64,000 nt of DNA, from positions 124,001-188,000 of the forward strand of contig NZ_NPDQ01000004.1 of assembly GCF_002812125.1 (NCBI RefSeq). The letters are read 5' to 3'. The position numbers were made by a program, and so were the translations under genes. This document shows positions 44,782-52,019 of this stretch, in pieces. The notes under the pieces are model-generated. The model did not search any database and was not told the origin of the DNA. It worked only from the letters and a program-made list of their open reading frames with translations. Origin of the DNA: Leptospira brenneri. Its GTDB lineage: Bacteria > Spirochaetota > Leptospiria > Leptospirales > Leptospiraceae. The stretch's first letter is position 1. Each line of letters starts with the position of its first letter.

Positions 44782-45552
44782 ATGTTCCAACCCAGAATCG
44801 AAAGATTAAAAACCATCTTGGGAAAAACACCGACCAATATTGGCCACAGGGGTGCACGCGGACTAGCTCCCGAAAATACCCTTGTCTCCTTTCTTGTGGG
44901 ATCGGAATCCACGAGGTTTTTCGAATTGGATACAATGCTCTGTGCCTCAGGTGAACTTGTGGTCATCCATGATTTCACTGTGGATAGAACCACTGATGGA
45001 AAAGGAAAAGTGAAAGACTATAAATACCGAGCCCTTGCGGAACTGGATGCTGGTAGTTTTTTTGACGAAGCCTTTGAAGGAGAACAGATTCCCACCCTTT
45101 CCCAAGTCATCCAAACCCTACCAGAAAATACAGTTTTTGACATCGAATTAAAAAGTGAAGGAAACGCAGAAGAAAGAAAGTCCTTGGCCCAAACTCTTGT
45201 CAAACTCATTCGAAAATTAAAACTTCAGGATCGAATTTGGGTCAGTAGTTTTGACTGGGAGCTTGTGGATTTAATTCGAAAGGAAGAACCTGAAGTGTTA
45301 CGAGGACTCCTGGTTGAAAAAGGAGATTCGCTAAACAAGGATTATATGGACTATGAACCAGACCTAATCCTTCCCCATCTTTCTGCTTGTACAAAAGATT
45401 TTGTTCAGTCGTGTCTGGAAAAATCCTTACTTGTCATCCCTTATACAACCAATACTGAAGAGGAATGGACAAAACTCATTGGTGTGGGAGTGGCCGGCCT
45501 TATCACTGATTTTCCCGATCAGTTGGCATCTTTTTTAGAATCTAAAAAATAA
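44782..45552 (+). CDS. Glycerophosphodiester phosphodiesterase
   Basis: 256 residues from ATG 44782, preceded by AAGG; a GTG six bases earlier is also in frame but less likely. It hydrolyses glycerophosphodiesters to an alcohol and glycerol-3-phosphate. Signatures: NIGHRGARGLAPENTLVSF (HRG and PENT), FELDTMLCASGELVVIHDFT (catalytic ExD and His), RTTDGKGKVKDY, and FDIELKSEG. No signal peptide, so it is cytosolic. The 3' end overlaps the convergent VOC-like gene by 34 bases. Confidence 0.92.
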   Translation: MFQPRIERLKTILGKTPTNIGHRGARGLAPENTLVSFLVGSESTRFFELDTMLCASGELVVIHDFTVDRTTDGKGKVKDYKYRALAELDAGSFFDEAFEGEQIPTLSQVIQTLPENTVFDIELKSEGNAEERKSLAQTLVKLIRKLKLQDRIWVSSFDWELVDLIRKEEPEVLRGLLVEKGDSLNKDYMDYEPDLILPHLSACTKDFVQSCLEKSLLVIPYTTNTEEEWTKLIGVGVAGLITDFPDQLASFLESKK

Positions 45553-45887
45553 ATCCAAATCCAGTTCCCCCAAGGATCCTCGTATAAAAAATAGTTTTTG
45601 TTTGGAACCGATTGGATGAGTTTTAAGGAAGAAAATTGAGGATGGTTCTGTAAAGATAGATCACAAGTGAGGGTGACGGTTCCTGGTCGTACCGGACAAT
45701 GTTCTGTTTCCCGAGAAAAAACCAAACATTCACCCGATTCTAATTTCAATTCCAAATGACCAAAACTTTCTTTTAGGAGAGTCCCCCCAAGAAACGATTG
45801 GTAATACCGTGCTGCGAGAGTCGTGTTTTCTCCACCGTCTAAATTGATAGAATAAAGTCGAATATCCAATGTCTTTCCAATCCCCAT
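45519..45887 (-). CDS. VOC/glyoxalase-fold protein, divergent
   Basis: 122 residues. The order of secondary structure fits one vicinal-oxygen-chelate module: YSINLDGGENTTLAARYYQSF, written here as YSINLD then LAARYYQSFLGG, then SFGHLELKLESGECLVF and NKNYFLYEDPWGNWIWI (the D-P-x-G-N motif near the end is typical). The usual metal ligands are not clearly all present. Its 5' end overlaps the divergent membrane-protein gene by 19 bases; a TTG at 45869 (residue 7) with GGAAAG upstream would remove most of that overlap. Substrate unknown. Confidence 0.6.
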   Translation of the reverse strand: MGIGKTLDIRLYSINLDGGENTTLAARYYQSFLGGTLLKESFGHLELKLESGECLVFSRETEHCPVRPGTVTLTCDLSLQNHPQFSSLKLIQSVPNKNYFLYEDPWGNWIWIYFLDSKKDAN

Positions 45888-47221
45888 CTTTTTTTGCCTA
45901 TATCTTATTTTTTTTAACTTCAGGAATCATAAACTTTTTGTTATGCGAAACTATTTATTTCGAATTTTTATATTCGGCAGATCAGTTATACCTTCCCTTA
46001 TTTCTCAAAGACTGGATCACAGGAAAAGGAATTACTCATTGGTATCTTCCGCCTTCTCCTTATTTATTTCCAGACCTATTTTTAAACTTCCTTCTTTATC
46101 CTTTTGTTCCCTTTTTATACCTTCCCACTTTTTTTGGAACTCTCCAATTGGGATTTGTTCTGTTAGGAATCTCTTTTTTTCTTTCTAAGTATACCGACAA
46201 AATCAAATCTTTTCAATTTCTCTTTCTATTCGAAATCCTTTTTGTATTTTTTTCTTTATTTGGATATTGGGTCGTAGACAAACCCCATCCTTTGGTTTAC
46301 TTTCTGACAGGGGCACACCACAGCACGGGATTTTTTTTCTCCTTACTACTCACTCTTTATCTTTATTCTCTATTAAATGATGAGAAACAAAGAAATTTTC
46401 ATTCGATTTCATTTTTACCCAATCATTTCATCTTCTTCTTTTTCATTTCGTTTTTATTATTATACATTTCTGACCGCTTTTCATTTGCCGTAGGTGCCTT
46501 TTCTTTTTTTGTCGTGAGGATCTGGGATTCTGAAAAAACATTCACAACAAGAATGTCCTACTTCCAAAAGAGAAGGTTTTGGATTTTAGCTTTTTTATTT
46601 CTTTTCTTAGGAGAACTTTGTTTTTGGACACTCAGACAAATTGTTTCCATTCCCAGTAGTTTTGAAATTTTAGTCACCTATCTTTCAAAACTAAGAGTAT
46701 CTGAAATCTTTCATCTATCGGGGGCTTACCTCTGGGATTTTACAAAACATATCTACTACCAAGGAAAATCGATTCTATTACTCTTGGGATTAATTCTCAT
46801 TTCCTTTGTTCAGTTCCCTAAACTCATCCGCCATTTGTTCCTTGTGTTTTTGCCTGTACTTTTAGGTTTACTCCTTCTTGTGGGACGATTCACCTATTTA
46901 CATCCTTACCCCATTCGCTATTTATTTCCTCTCCTGTTTTTTGGAATCTTTGGCTTCACTTGGGTTTTGCATTCAAAATTTAAGTCAGTTTCTCTCTTCT
47001 ATCTATTTCCAATCCTTCTAGGGTTAGTCATTCTTCTATCTCGTTTGCCCTTTCCAAGAGAGAACACCCAATCCTATTTTTCCTCTATTTCGAGTAAGGA
47101 AGTGCCTTATGAATGGGAAAAACCCATTCGATTCTGGAGTCAGGGGGAAAAAACTCCCATCCCTGTCGGTAAGGAAGGAAAACCGTATCATTGGATCACA
47201 GGTGCATTCCATACTCCTTGA
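45869..47221 (+). CDS. Polytopic membrane protein, unknown family
   Basis: 450 residues, with roughly 11-12 membrane helices rich in Phe and Leu. The early loop with YSADQLYLPLFLKDWITG and WYLPPSPYLFPD, the PHPLVYFLTGAHHSTG segment and the repeated arrangement of long helices and a large final loop resemble GT-C-type glycosyltransferases or polymerases, but I see no firm catalytic DxD or ExD. It is 17 bases upstream of leuA and may share its transcript. Function unknown. The start at 45869 overlaps the divergent VOC-like gene. Confidence 0.65.
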   Translation: MSFQSPSFFAYILFFLTSGIINFLLCETIYFEFLYSADQLYLPLFLKDWITGKGITHWYLPPSPYLFPDLFLNFLLYPFVPFLYLPTFFGTLQLGFVLLGISFFLSKYTDKIKSFQFLFLFEILFVFFSLFGYWVVDKPHPLVYFLTGAHHSTGFFFSLLLTLYLYSLLNDEKQRNFHSISFLPNHFIFFFFISFLLLYISDRFSFAVGAFSFFVVRIWDSEKTFTTRMSYFQKRRFWILAFLFLFLGELCFWTLRQIVSIPSSFEILVTYLSKLRVSEIFHLSGAYLWDFTKHIYYQGKSILLLLGLILISFVQFPKLIRHLFLVFLPVLLGLLLLVGRFTYLHPYPIRYLFPLLFFGIFGFTWVLHSKFKSVSLFYLFPILLGLVILLSRLPFPRENTQSYFSSISSKEVPYEWEKPIRFWSQGEKTPIPVGKEGKPYHWITGAFHTP

Positions 47222-47238
47222 CAGAGCCAGGGGAACGT

Positions 47239-48756
47239 ATGATCTGGAAGGAGATGGAAGATTACGTACGCATATTTGATACCACTTTAAGGGACGGAGA
47301 ACAATGCCCTGGCGCAGCCATGAGCGAAGATGAAAAGGTAGAAATTGCCCAACACCTGGCTCGTATGAAAGTGGATATCATCGAAGCTGGATTTCCAGTT
47401 TCTTCTCCTGTACAATTTAAAGCCGTAGAACGAATCGCCCGTGAAATTGAAGGCCCCGTCATTTGTGGACTGGCAAGGGCCCTTCGTCCCGATTTGGAAG
47501 CCGCACGGGACGCCCTAAAACCCGCTAAACTCAAAAGAATTCATACCTTTATTGCCTCTTCTCCCATCCATATGAAACATAAATTGGGTAAGTCGCCCTC
47601 TGAGGTTTTAGAAATGGCCAGAACCGCAGTGAAGATGGCAAGAGACTTTGTTACCGATGTCGAATTTTCACCAGAAGATGCTACCAGGTCAGAATGGGAA
47701 TTCTTACGTGAGTTAGTCGAGGCAGTGATCGAAGAAGGAGCCACCACCATCAACATTCCCGACACTGTAGGTTATACAACTCCCCAAGAGTATATGGATT
47801 TATTTCGTTTTCTAAAAAAAGAAGTGAAGGGTGCCGACAAGGTTATCTTTTCTGCACATTGCCATAACGATCTTGGTCTTGCTGTTGCAAACTCACTGGC
47901 TACCGTTCTTGCAGGTGGACGTCAAATCGAATGTACGATCAACGGAATTGGAGAACGATCCGGAAACACTGCCATGGAAGAAGTGGTAATGGCCTTAAAA
48001 ACTAGAAAAGATGCCTTTGGGGTGGAAACAAGAATAGATTCCACTCTGATCACTCGTGGTTCTCATTTGGTAAAAACTACAACAGGAATGGTAGTACAAC
48101 CTAACAAAGCCATTGTGGGTGCGAACGCTTTTGCTCACGAATCAGGAATCCACCAAGATGGTGTGATTAAAAACAGACAAACTTATGAAATTATGACTCC
48201 TGAATCCGTAGGCCTCAAATCCAATCGAATGGTGCTTGGACGTCACTCGGGTCGCGCTGGTTTTAAAGACAGAATCATTCGTATGGGATTTGACCCAAAA
48301 CCAGAAGAAATAGACAATGCATACAATCGCTTCCTTGAAATTGCTGATAAAAAAAAGGAAGTTTTTGATGAAGACATCGCGGCCCTTTTTCAAGGTGAGA
48401 TCAGTCGTTCACAAGTAGATGAAATCTATCGTTTGGTTTCTTTTGAACAAAATACCGGAACGAACAAAACTCCCGATTCCAAAATTTCACTTCAAATCAA
48501 AGGAGAAATCAAACAAGGTGAAGCCCATGGTGATGGTCCGGTTGATAGTATCTTCAAAGCCATTAACCAAGTGACTGGTCTTTCCCCACTCCTTTCTAGA
48601 CTTGTGATCTCTCCTGTCACAGAAGGAACCGATGCTATGGCAGAAGCTTCCGTGACTTTGGAAGATGGAGAACGTCGGGTGGTTGGTAAAGGTGATTCCA
48701 CAGATATCATTGAAGCCTGTGCGAAAGCCTATATCAATGCCCTGAACCGGTTATAA
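47239..48756 (+). CDS. leuA: 2-isopropylmalate synthase
   Basis: 505 residues from ATG 47239, with AGGGG five bases upstream; ATG 47254 has its Shine-Dalgarno too close. It condenses 2-oxoisovalerate and acetyl-CoA, the first step of leucine synthesis. Signatures: RIFDTTLRDGEQCPGAAMS, IIEAGFPVSSP, FSAHCHNDLGLAVANSLATV (metal-binding His-x-His), INGIGERSGNTAMEEVVMAL and ANAFAHESGIHQDGVIKN. A C-terminal regulatory domain (~390-505) is present, so leucine feedback is expected. The HQDGVIKN and LRDGEQCPG forms argue for LeuA rather than the citramalate synthase CimA. hisC follows with a four-base gap. Confidence 0.93.
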   Translation: MIWKEMEDYVRIFDTTLRDGEQCPGAAMSEDEKVEIAQHLARMKVDIIEAGFPVSSPVQFKAVERIAREIEGPVICGLARALRPDLEAARDALKPAKLKRIHTFIASSPIHMKHKLGKSPSEVLEMARTAVKMARDFVTDVEFSPEDATRSEWEFLRELVEAVIEEGATTINIPDTVGYTTPQEYMDLFRFLKKEVKGADKVIFSAHCHNDLGLAVANSLATVLAGGRQIECTINGIGERSGNTAMEEVVMALKTRKDAFGVETRIDSTLITRGSHLVKTTTGMVVQPNKAIVGANAFAHESGIHQDGVIKNRQTYEIMTPESVGLKSNRMVLGRHSGRAGFKDRIIRMGFDPKPEEIDNAYNRFLEIADKKKEVFDEDIAALFQGEISRSQVDEIYRLVSFEQNTGTNKTPDSKISLQIKGEIKQGEAHGDGPVDSIFKAINQVTGLSPLLSRLVISPVTEGTDAMAEASVTLEDGERRVVGKGDSTDIIEACAKAYINALNRL

Positions 48757-48760
48757 TCCA

Positions 48761-49855
48761 ATGACAAACTTATCTTCTACATTTTCGATAGAAGCCCTTG
48801 TGCGTAAGGAACTCCCTGCATTTAAACCTTATACACCGGGGGAACAACCTGGCCTTAGCACTTCTACTATCAAACTAAATACCAACGAAAACCCTTATCC
48901 GCCTTCTCCCAAAATTAAAGAAGCCGTAGAAAAAGTGTTAGAATCAGGTGTATTACGGAAGTATCCCAACTACCACGGTAGAAAATTACAAGAACTGATC
49001 GCAAAAGATTACGATTTAGATCCAAATCAAATTCTAGTCACCAATGGTTCCGATGAAGCCTTACGTCTGTTATTCCAAGCACTTGTGGGGCCAAAAGATG
49101 TAATTGTGGCTCCAGACCCAACTTATTCATTTTATCCTGTGCTTACGGAACAAATGATGGTGGGGGCTACTTATAAAGCGATTCCACTTAAGGATGATTT
49201 ACATTTTGATTTTGATTCATTAGCAAAAGAAAAAGGCAAATTACTTTGTTTTGCTCATCCCAATGCCCCTACTGGTGTAGAAGAAGAAAAATCTAAACTT
49301 TTAAACTTAATTAAAAATTTTGAAGGTATCGTACTTTCTGATGAAGCCTATATTGATTTCACAGAACCAAACTCAAGTTTGGTTTCCGAAATCAAAACCC
49401 ATCCCAATCTCGTAGTTTCTAGAACTTTTTCAAAATCTTATGCCCTTGCAGGTCTTCGTGTTGGTTACCTCATTGGGTCCTTAGAAGTAATTTCTTGGAT
49501 TAGAAAACTAAAAGATTCTTATAATGTGGGAATTTTAGATCAGGTCATTGCAGAAGTTTCTTATGCAGATAAAGAATACTTCTTGGAAAAAAGGTCTCTT
49601 GTCATTTCAGAAAGAACAAAATTGAAAAAGGAATTAGAATCATTAGGATTTGAAATTCCAAACTCCTCTACGAATTTTCTATTTTGTAAACCAAAGTTAG
49701 GTGTTTCTCCCGAAAGTTTGTATTTACAATTAAAAGAAAAGAATATTCTCATTCGTTATTTTTCCACAGGAATTTCCAAAGATTATATTAGGATTACCAT
49801 TGGAACACCGGAAGAAAACCAGACATTAGTAAAAACGATTCGTGGATTAATTTAA
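48761..49855 (+). CDS. hisC: Histidinol-phosphate aminotransferase
   Basis: 364 residues. A PLP aminotransferase that converts imidazole-acetol phosphate to histidinol phosphate. Signatures: KLNTNENPYPPSPKIKEAV, RKYPNYHGRKLQELIA, NGSDEALRLLFQAL, FAHPNAPTGVE, VLSDEAYIDF and SRTFSKSYALAGLRVGYLIG (the PLP lysine in FSKSY). The C-terminal IRITIGTPEENQ is typical. It follows leuA by four bases. The stop lies next to a terminator for the opposite-strand hsp20 pair. Confidence 0.94.
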   Translation: MTNLSSTFSIEALVRKELPAFKPYTPGEQPGLSTSTIKLNTNENPYPPSPKIKEAVEKVLESGVLRKYPNYHGRKLQELIAKDYDLDPNQILVTNGSDEALRLLFQALVGPKDVIVAPDPTYSFYPVLTEQMMVGATYKAIPLKDDLHFDFDSLAKEKGKLLCFAHPNAPTGVEEEKSKLLNLIKNFEGIVLSDEAYIDFTEPNSSLVSEIKTHPNLVVSRTFSKSYALAGLRVGYLIGSLEVISWIRKLKDSYNVGILDQVIAEVSYADKEYFLEKRSLVISERTKLKKELESLGFEIPNSSTNFLFCKPKLGVSPESLYLQLKEKNILIRYFSTGISKDYIRITIGTPEENQTLVKTIRGLI

Positions 49856-49893
49856 AAGAAAAACCCGGCTCACCACTTTTAGGTAAACCGGGT
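49854..49893 (-). terminator. Intrinsic terminator of the hsp20 pair
   Basis: Read on the minus strand: ACCCGGTTTACC, a 7-base loop TAAAAGT, then GGTGAGCCGGGT, pairing over 12 bp with two G-U wobbles, followed by TTTTCTTTT. It starts 48 bases after the second hsp20 stop (49941). The T-run abuts the hisC stop. Confidence 0.8.
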
Positions 49894-49940
49894 CAATCAT
49901 AATCTCTTTAGATACTACCAAACACCATAAAGAGCTCTGA

Positions 49941-50342
49941 TTATTTTTGAATTTCGATTTTTGTTTTTTTAGGTTCTATTTTCGGAATGGTTAGTTCCAA
50001 AATTCCATTCTTCATCTTTGCGGTTGCTTTTTCGGAATGAATTGCTTTCCCTATCGTAAATTTACGAAAGTAATTTCCTTCTCGGTATTCAGCAAGTCGC
50101 ACTTGACCACGTGTTTCTTCAAGGGATACAAATTTTCCTTCCAAAATCAATTGGTCCTTTTCTATGGATATCTCAACAGAAGATTGATCGACTCCTGGCA
50201 TTTCTACACGAAATAAAATTGCCTCTTCTGTTTCCAATACATCCACATTTGGTGAATAAACGCGTGTTACCGTTTTCTCTTCTTTTCCTTGCGCTGAAAC
50301 CTCTGTGGTTTCTTGTTTGTGATCTTTTGTGAGTGTATTCAT
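49941..50342 (-). CDS. Small heat-shock protein (Hsp20 family), second of a pair
   Basis: 133 residues from ATG 50342, with AAGGAG six bases upstream; that Shine-Dalgarno overlaps the stop of the first gene, which suggests coupled reinitiation. An alpha-crystallin domain, ~35-125: ILFRVEMPGVDQSSVEISIE, LILEGKF, YREGNYFRKFTIGKAIH and KNGILELTIPKIEP. The usual GVL motif is GIL here. It is an ATP-independent holdase that keeps unfolding proteins soluble. The N-terminal ~30 residues are charged and Thr-rich. Confidence 0.9.
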   Translation of the reverse strand: MNTLTKDHKQETTEVSAQGKEEKTVTRVYSPNVDVLETEEAILFRVEMPGVDQSSVEISIEKDQLILEGKFVSLEETRGQVRLAEYREGNYFRKFTIGKAIHSEKATAKMKNGILELTIPKIEPKKTKIEIQK

Positions 50343-50352
50343 AACGTTCTCC

Positions 50353-50796
50353 TTATCCAATTGTGATAGATACTTTTTTAGGTTTATCTTCTTCTCTACG
50401 AGGAAGATGGATGTTTAAAATCCCATTTGTAAATTTAGCAAGAACATGTTCCTGATCCACGCGGAATGGGAGTTCTAAGGTTCTATGAAATTCTCCAGAA
50501 AAAATTTCTCGGCGGTGCACTTCTGTTCCTTCTGCCAACTCCTCTGCTTTTTTTCTTCCGTGAATTGATAACAAATTATCTTTCACATTGATCTCAATTT
50601 GGTCTGGTTCAAGACCTGGAAGTAAACAGGTCACAAGAGCCTCTTCTTCTTTTGTGTATACATTGACTGGGGGAAAATTGGAGGAAGAACCAAATTGGTG
50701 ATCCAAAATGGAACGTGTCAACTCATCGTTCAGCCTGTCAAAATCTCTCCAGAACTGATTTCCTTTGGTTTGTGGGTCTAGAATTCGGAATAACAT
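50353..50796 (-). CDS. Small heat-shock protein (Hsp20 family), first of a pair
   Basis: 147 residues from ATG 50796, which lies seven bases after AAGGAG; GTG 50817 and ATG 50802 are in frame but badly placed. Typical order: N-terminal LFRILDPQTKGNQFWRDFD, alpha-crystallin domain ~40-140 (ALVTCLLPGLEPDQIEINVK, LLSIHGRK, EFHRTLELPFRVDQEHVLA, TNGILNIHLPR). Expected to form mixed oligomers with the second protein. Two CIRCE-like operators lie upstream (50811-50869), so HrcA control is likely. Confidence 0.92.
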   Translation of the reverse strand: MLFRILDPQTKGNQFWRDFDRLNDELTRSILDHQFGSSSNFPPVNVYTKEEEALVTCLLPGLEPDQIEINVKDNLLSIHGRKKAEELAEGTEVHRREIFSGEFHRTLELPFRVDQEHVLAKFTNGILNIHLPRREEDKPKKVSITIG

Positions 50797-50810
50797 GCTC
50801 ATTCTCCTTA

Positions 50811-50837
50811 TTAGCACTCTAACTGCAAGACTGCCAT
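50811..50837 (-). promoter_or_regulatory. CIRCE-like operator 1
   Basis: TTAGCACTC (50811-50819), nine bases, then GACTGCCAT (50829-50837). Against the CIRCE consensus TTAGCACTC-N9-GAGTGCTAA, the left arm matches 9 of 9 and the right arm 6 of 9. It abuts the Shine-Dalgarno of the first hsp20 gene, in the leader. Confidence 0.72.
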
Positions 50838-50842
50838 ATAAA

Positions 50843-50869
50843 CTAGCAATCTATATCTTTGACTGCTAA
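50843..50869 (-). promoter_or_regulatory. CIRCE-like operator 2
   Basis: CTAGCAATC (50843-50851), nine bases, then GACTGCTAA (50861-50869). The left arm matches 7 of 9 and the right arm 8 of 9 of the CIRCE consensus. The centres of operators 1 and 2 are 32 bp apart, about three helical turns. This one overlaps the probable promoter. Confidence 0.7.
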
Positions 50870-50876
50870 TCGTCAA
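50848..50876 (-). promoter_or_regulatory. Probable sigma-70 promoter of the hsp20 pair
   Basis: On the minus strand TTGACG (50871-50876) is followed after 15-17 bases by TATAGA (50850-50855) or TAGATT (50848-50853). CIRCE-like operator 2 covers the space between the two boxes. Confidence 0.5.
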
Positions 50877-50951
50877 TATTGTTTCTATTTTTAAAGGATT
50901 TTGGAAAAAAAATTTTGTCCCTTAAGGTAGCCCCGCCTAGCCTGGAATCCA

Positions 50952-51410
50952 ATGTCGATCCAAGATACTTTGAAACAATTGGGCTTAGAAATTCCTTCCG
51001 TGCCGGGAGCCTTAGCTGCTTATATCCCTTCCAAAAGGTCAGGAAACCTTGTTTTCACCTCTGGGCAATTGCCCCTCGTCGGTGGAAAACTGAAAAAAAC
51101 AGGAAAGGTTGGTAAGGATCTAAGCCTTGAAGAGGCCAAAGAGGAAGCCAAACAATGTGTTTTAAATGCTTTGGCCGCAACATTGTTACACATTGAGTCT
51201 TTAGAGAAAATCAAATCGATTGTCAAACTTGGTGTTTTTGTTTCGGGAACTCCAGACTTCACCGAACAACATTTAGTTGCCAATGGTGCATCAGAACTTC
51301 TCGCTGCAATTTTTGGAGACAAAGGAAAACATGCAAGGTTTGCCATTGGAGTCAGTTCTCTTCCCCTAGATGCGAGTGTAGAACTGGAAATGGTTGCAGA
51401 AGTAGAATGA
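50952..51410 (+). CDS. RidA/YjgF-family protein
   Basis: 152 residues. The family folds as trimers, and the archetype deaminates reactive enamines and imines. Seen here: YIPSKRSGNLVFTSGQLPLV, QCVLNALAATLLHIESLEKI, VKLGVFVSGTPDFTEQHLVA and ARFAIGVSSLPLDASVELEM. The substrate-binding Arg of canonical RidA (usually R105 in a CTRxxV context) is not obvious here: ARFAIGVSSLPLD replaces it, with an Arg a few positions earlier. This form fits the Rid subfamilies without proven imine deaminase activity. Its stop overlaps the next gene as ATGA. Confidence 0.88.
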   Translation: MSIQDTLKQLGLEIPSVPGALAAYIPSKRSGNLVFTSGQLPLVGGKLKKTGKVGKDLSLEEAKEEAKQCVLNALAATLLHIESLEKIKSIVKLGVFVSGTPDFTEQHLVANGASELLAAIFGDKGKHARFAIGVSSLPLDASVELEMVAEVE

Positions 51411-51958
51411 CAAACTCCCTTCTTTCTAAGTGTTTTGATTTTTTTCAGTTTTTCAAAGAATCTCTATTATTTGTTCCTGAGTTGGTCTTAGCTTGGTGGC
51501 ACTTGACCAAACGGATTTTTCTCGCTTTGTATCGCTACTGGAATACAAAACTTTTGTATGATAAGATATTTTTTATTTTTTTATTTTTACAACTCCTCTT
51601 TTCTGTATTGCCATGGTTCTCCTACCAAATTCGTTTTTTCGAAATGGTAGAAACTATTTTTCTTGGTCCAAAACTTAATTCGGTTTTTATTCTACTTAGT
51701 CTTTTGAATTTTTTCTTTTTAGGATTTTGGAAGTCGTCTTGGACGAGAATCTGGTTTTTCTCTACCGAAATGATTGCCATTGTCTTTGTGATTTGGGGGT
51801 ATTTGGATCCCAAACGTTATTTTTATGACTTTGTTAAACCAGAGGAAGTAGGACTTGGACTTTCCTTCTACTTATTTTTAGGATCCGTGTTCTTAGCTTT
51901 TGTATTTGGATACCTCACTTTCAAAAAAGAAGATGAGGTATTAGGCAGACTCTCTTAA
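51407..51958 (+). CDS. Small membrane protein, unknown
   Basis: 183 residues. About four membrane helices: DKIFFIFLFLQLLFSVLPWF, LNSVFILLSLLNFFFLGFW, IWFFSTEMIAIVFVIWGYL and LGLSFYLFLGSVFLAFVFGYL, after an amphipathic N-terminal region (VPELVLAWWHLTKRIFLALY). No motif that I recognise. It overlaps the RidA gene by four bases (ATGA), so it is translationally coupled to it. A convergent terminator separates it from clpA. Confidence 0.65.
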   Translation: MTNSLLSKCFDFFQFFKESLLFVPELVLAWWHLTKRIFLALYRYWNTKLLYDKIFFIFLFLQLLFSVLPWFSYQIRFFEMVETIFLGPKLNSVFILLSLLNFFFLGFWKSSWTRIWFFSTEMIAIVFVIWGYLDPKRYFYDFVKPEEVGLGLSFYLFLGSVFLAFVFGYLTFKKEDEVLGRLS

Positions 51959-51977
51959 ACAATTAGAAAAATTTTTT

Positions 51978-52017
51978 AAAAAACGATTTTGCGATCATCT
52001 ATACAATGATCGCAAAA
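51978..52017 (-). terminator. Intrinsic terminator of the clp operon
   Basis: TTTTGCGATCAT (51987-51998) and ATGATCGCAAAA (52006-52017) form a perfect 12-bp stem with loop CTATACA. On the minus strand TCGTTTTTT follows. The stem begins two bases after the clpA stop. It may also slow transcription arriving from the + strand. Confidence 0.82.
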
Positions 52018-52019
52018 GT

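Noticed and set aside
49904..49934. CTCTTTA/TAAAGAG hairpin as a hisC terminator
   Set aside because: A 7-bp A/T-rich stem with a 17-base loop and a late, imperfect T-run is too weak to call.
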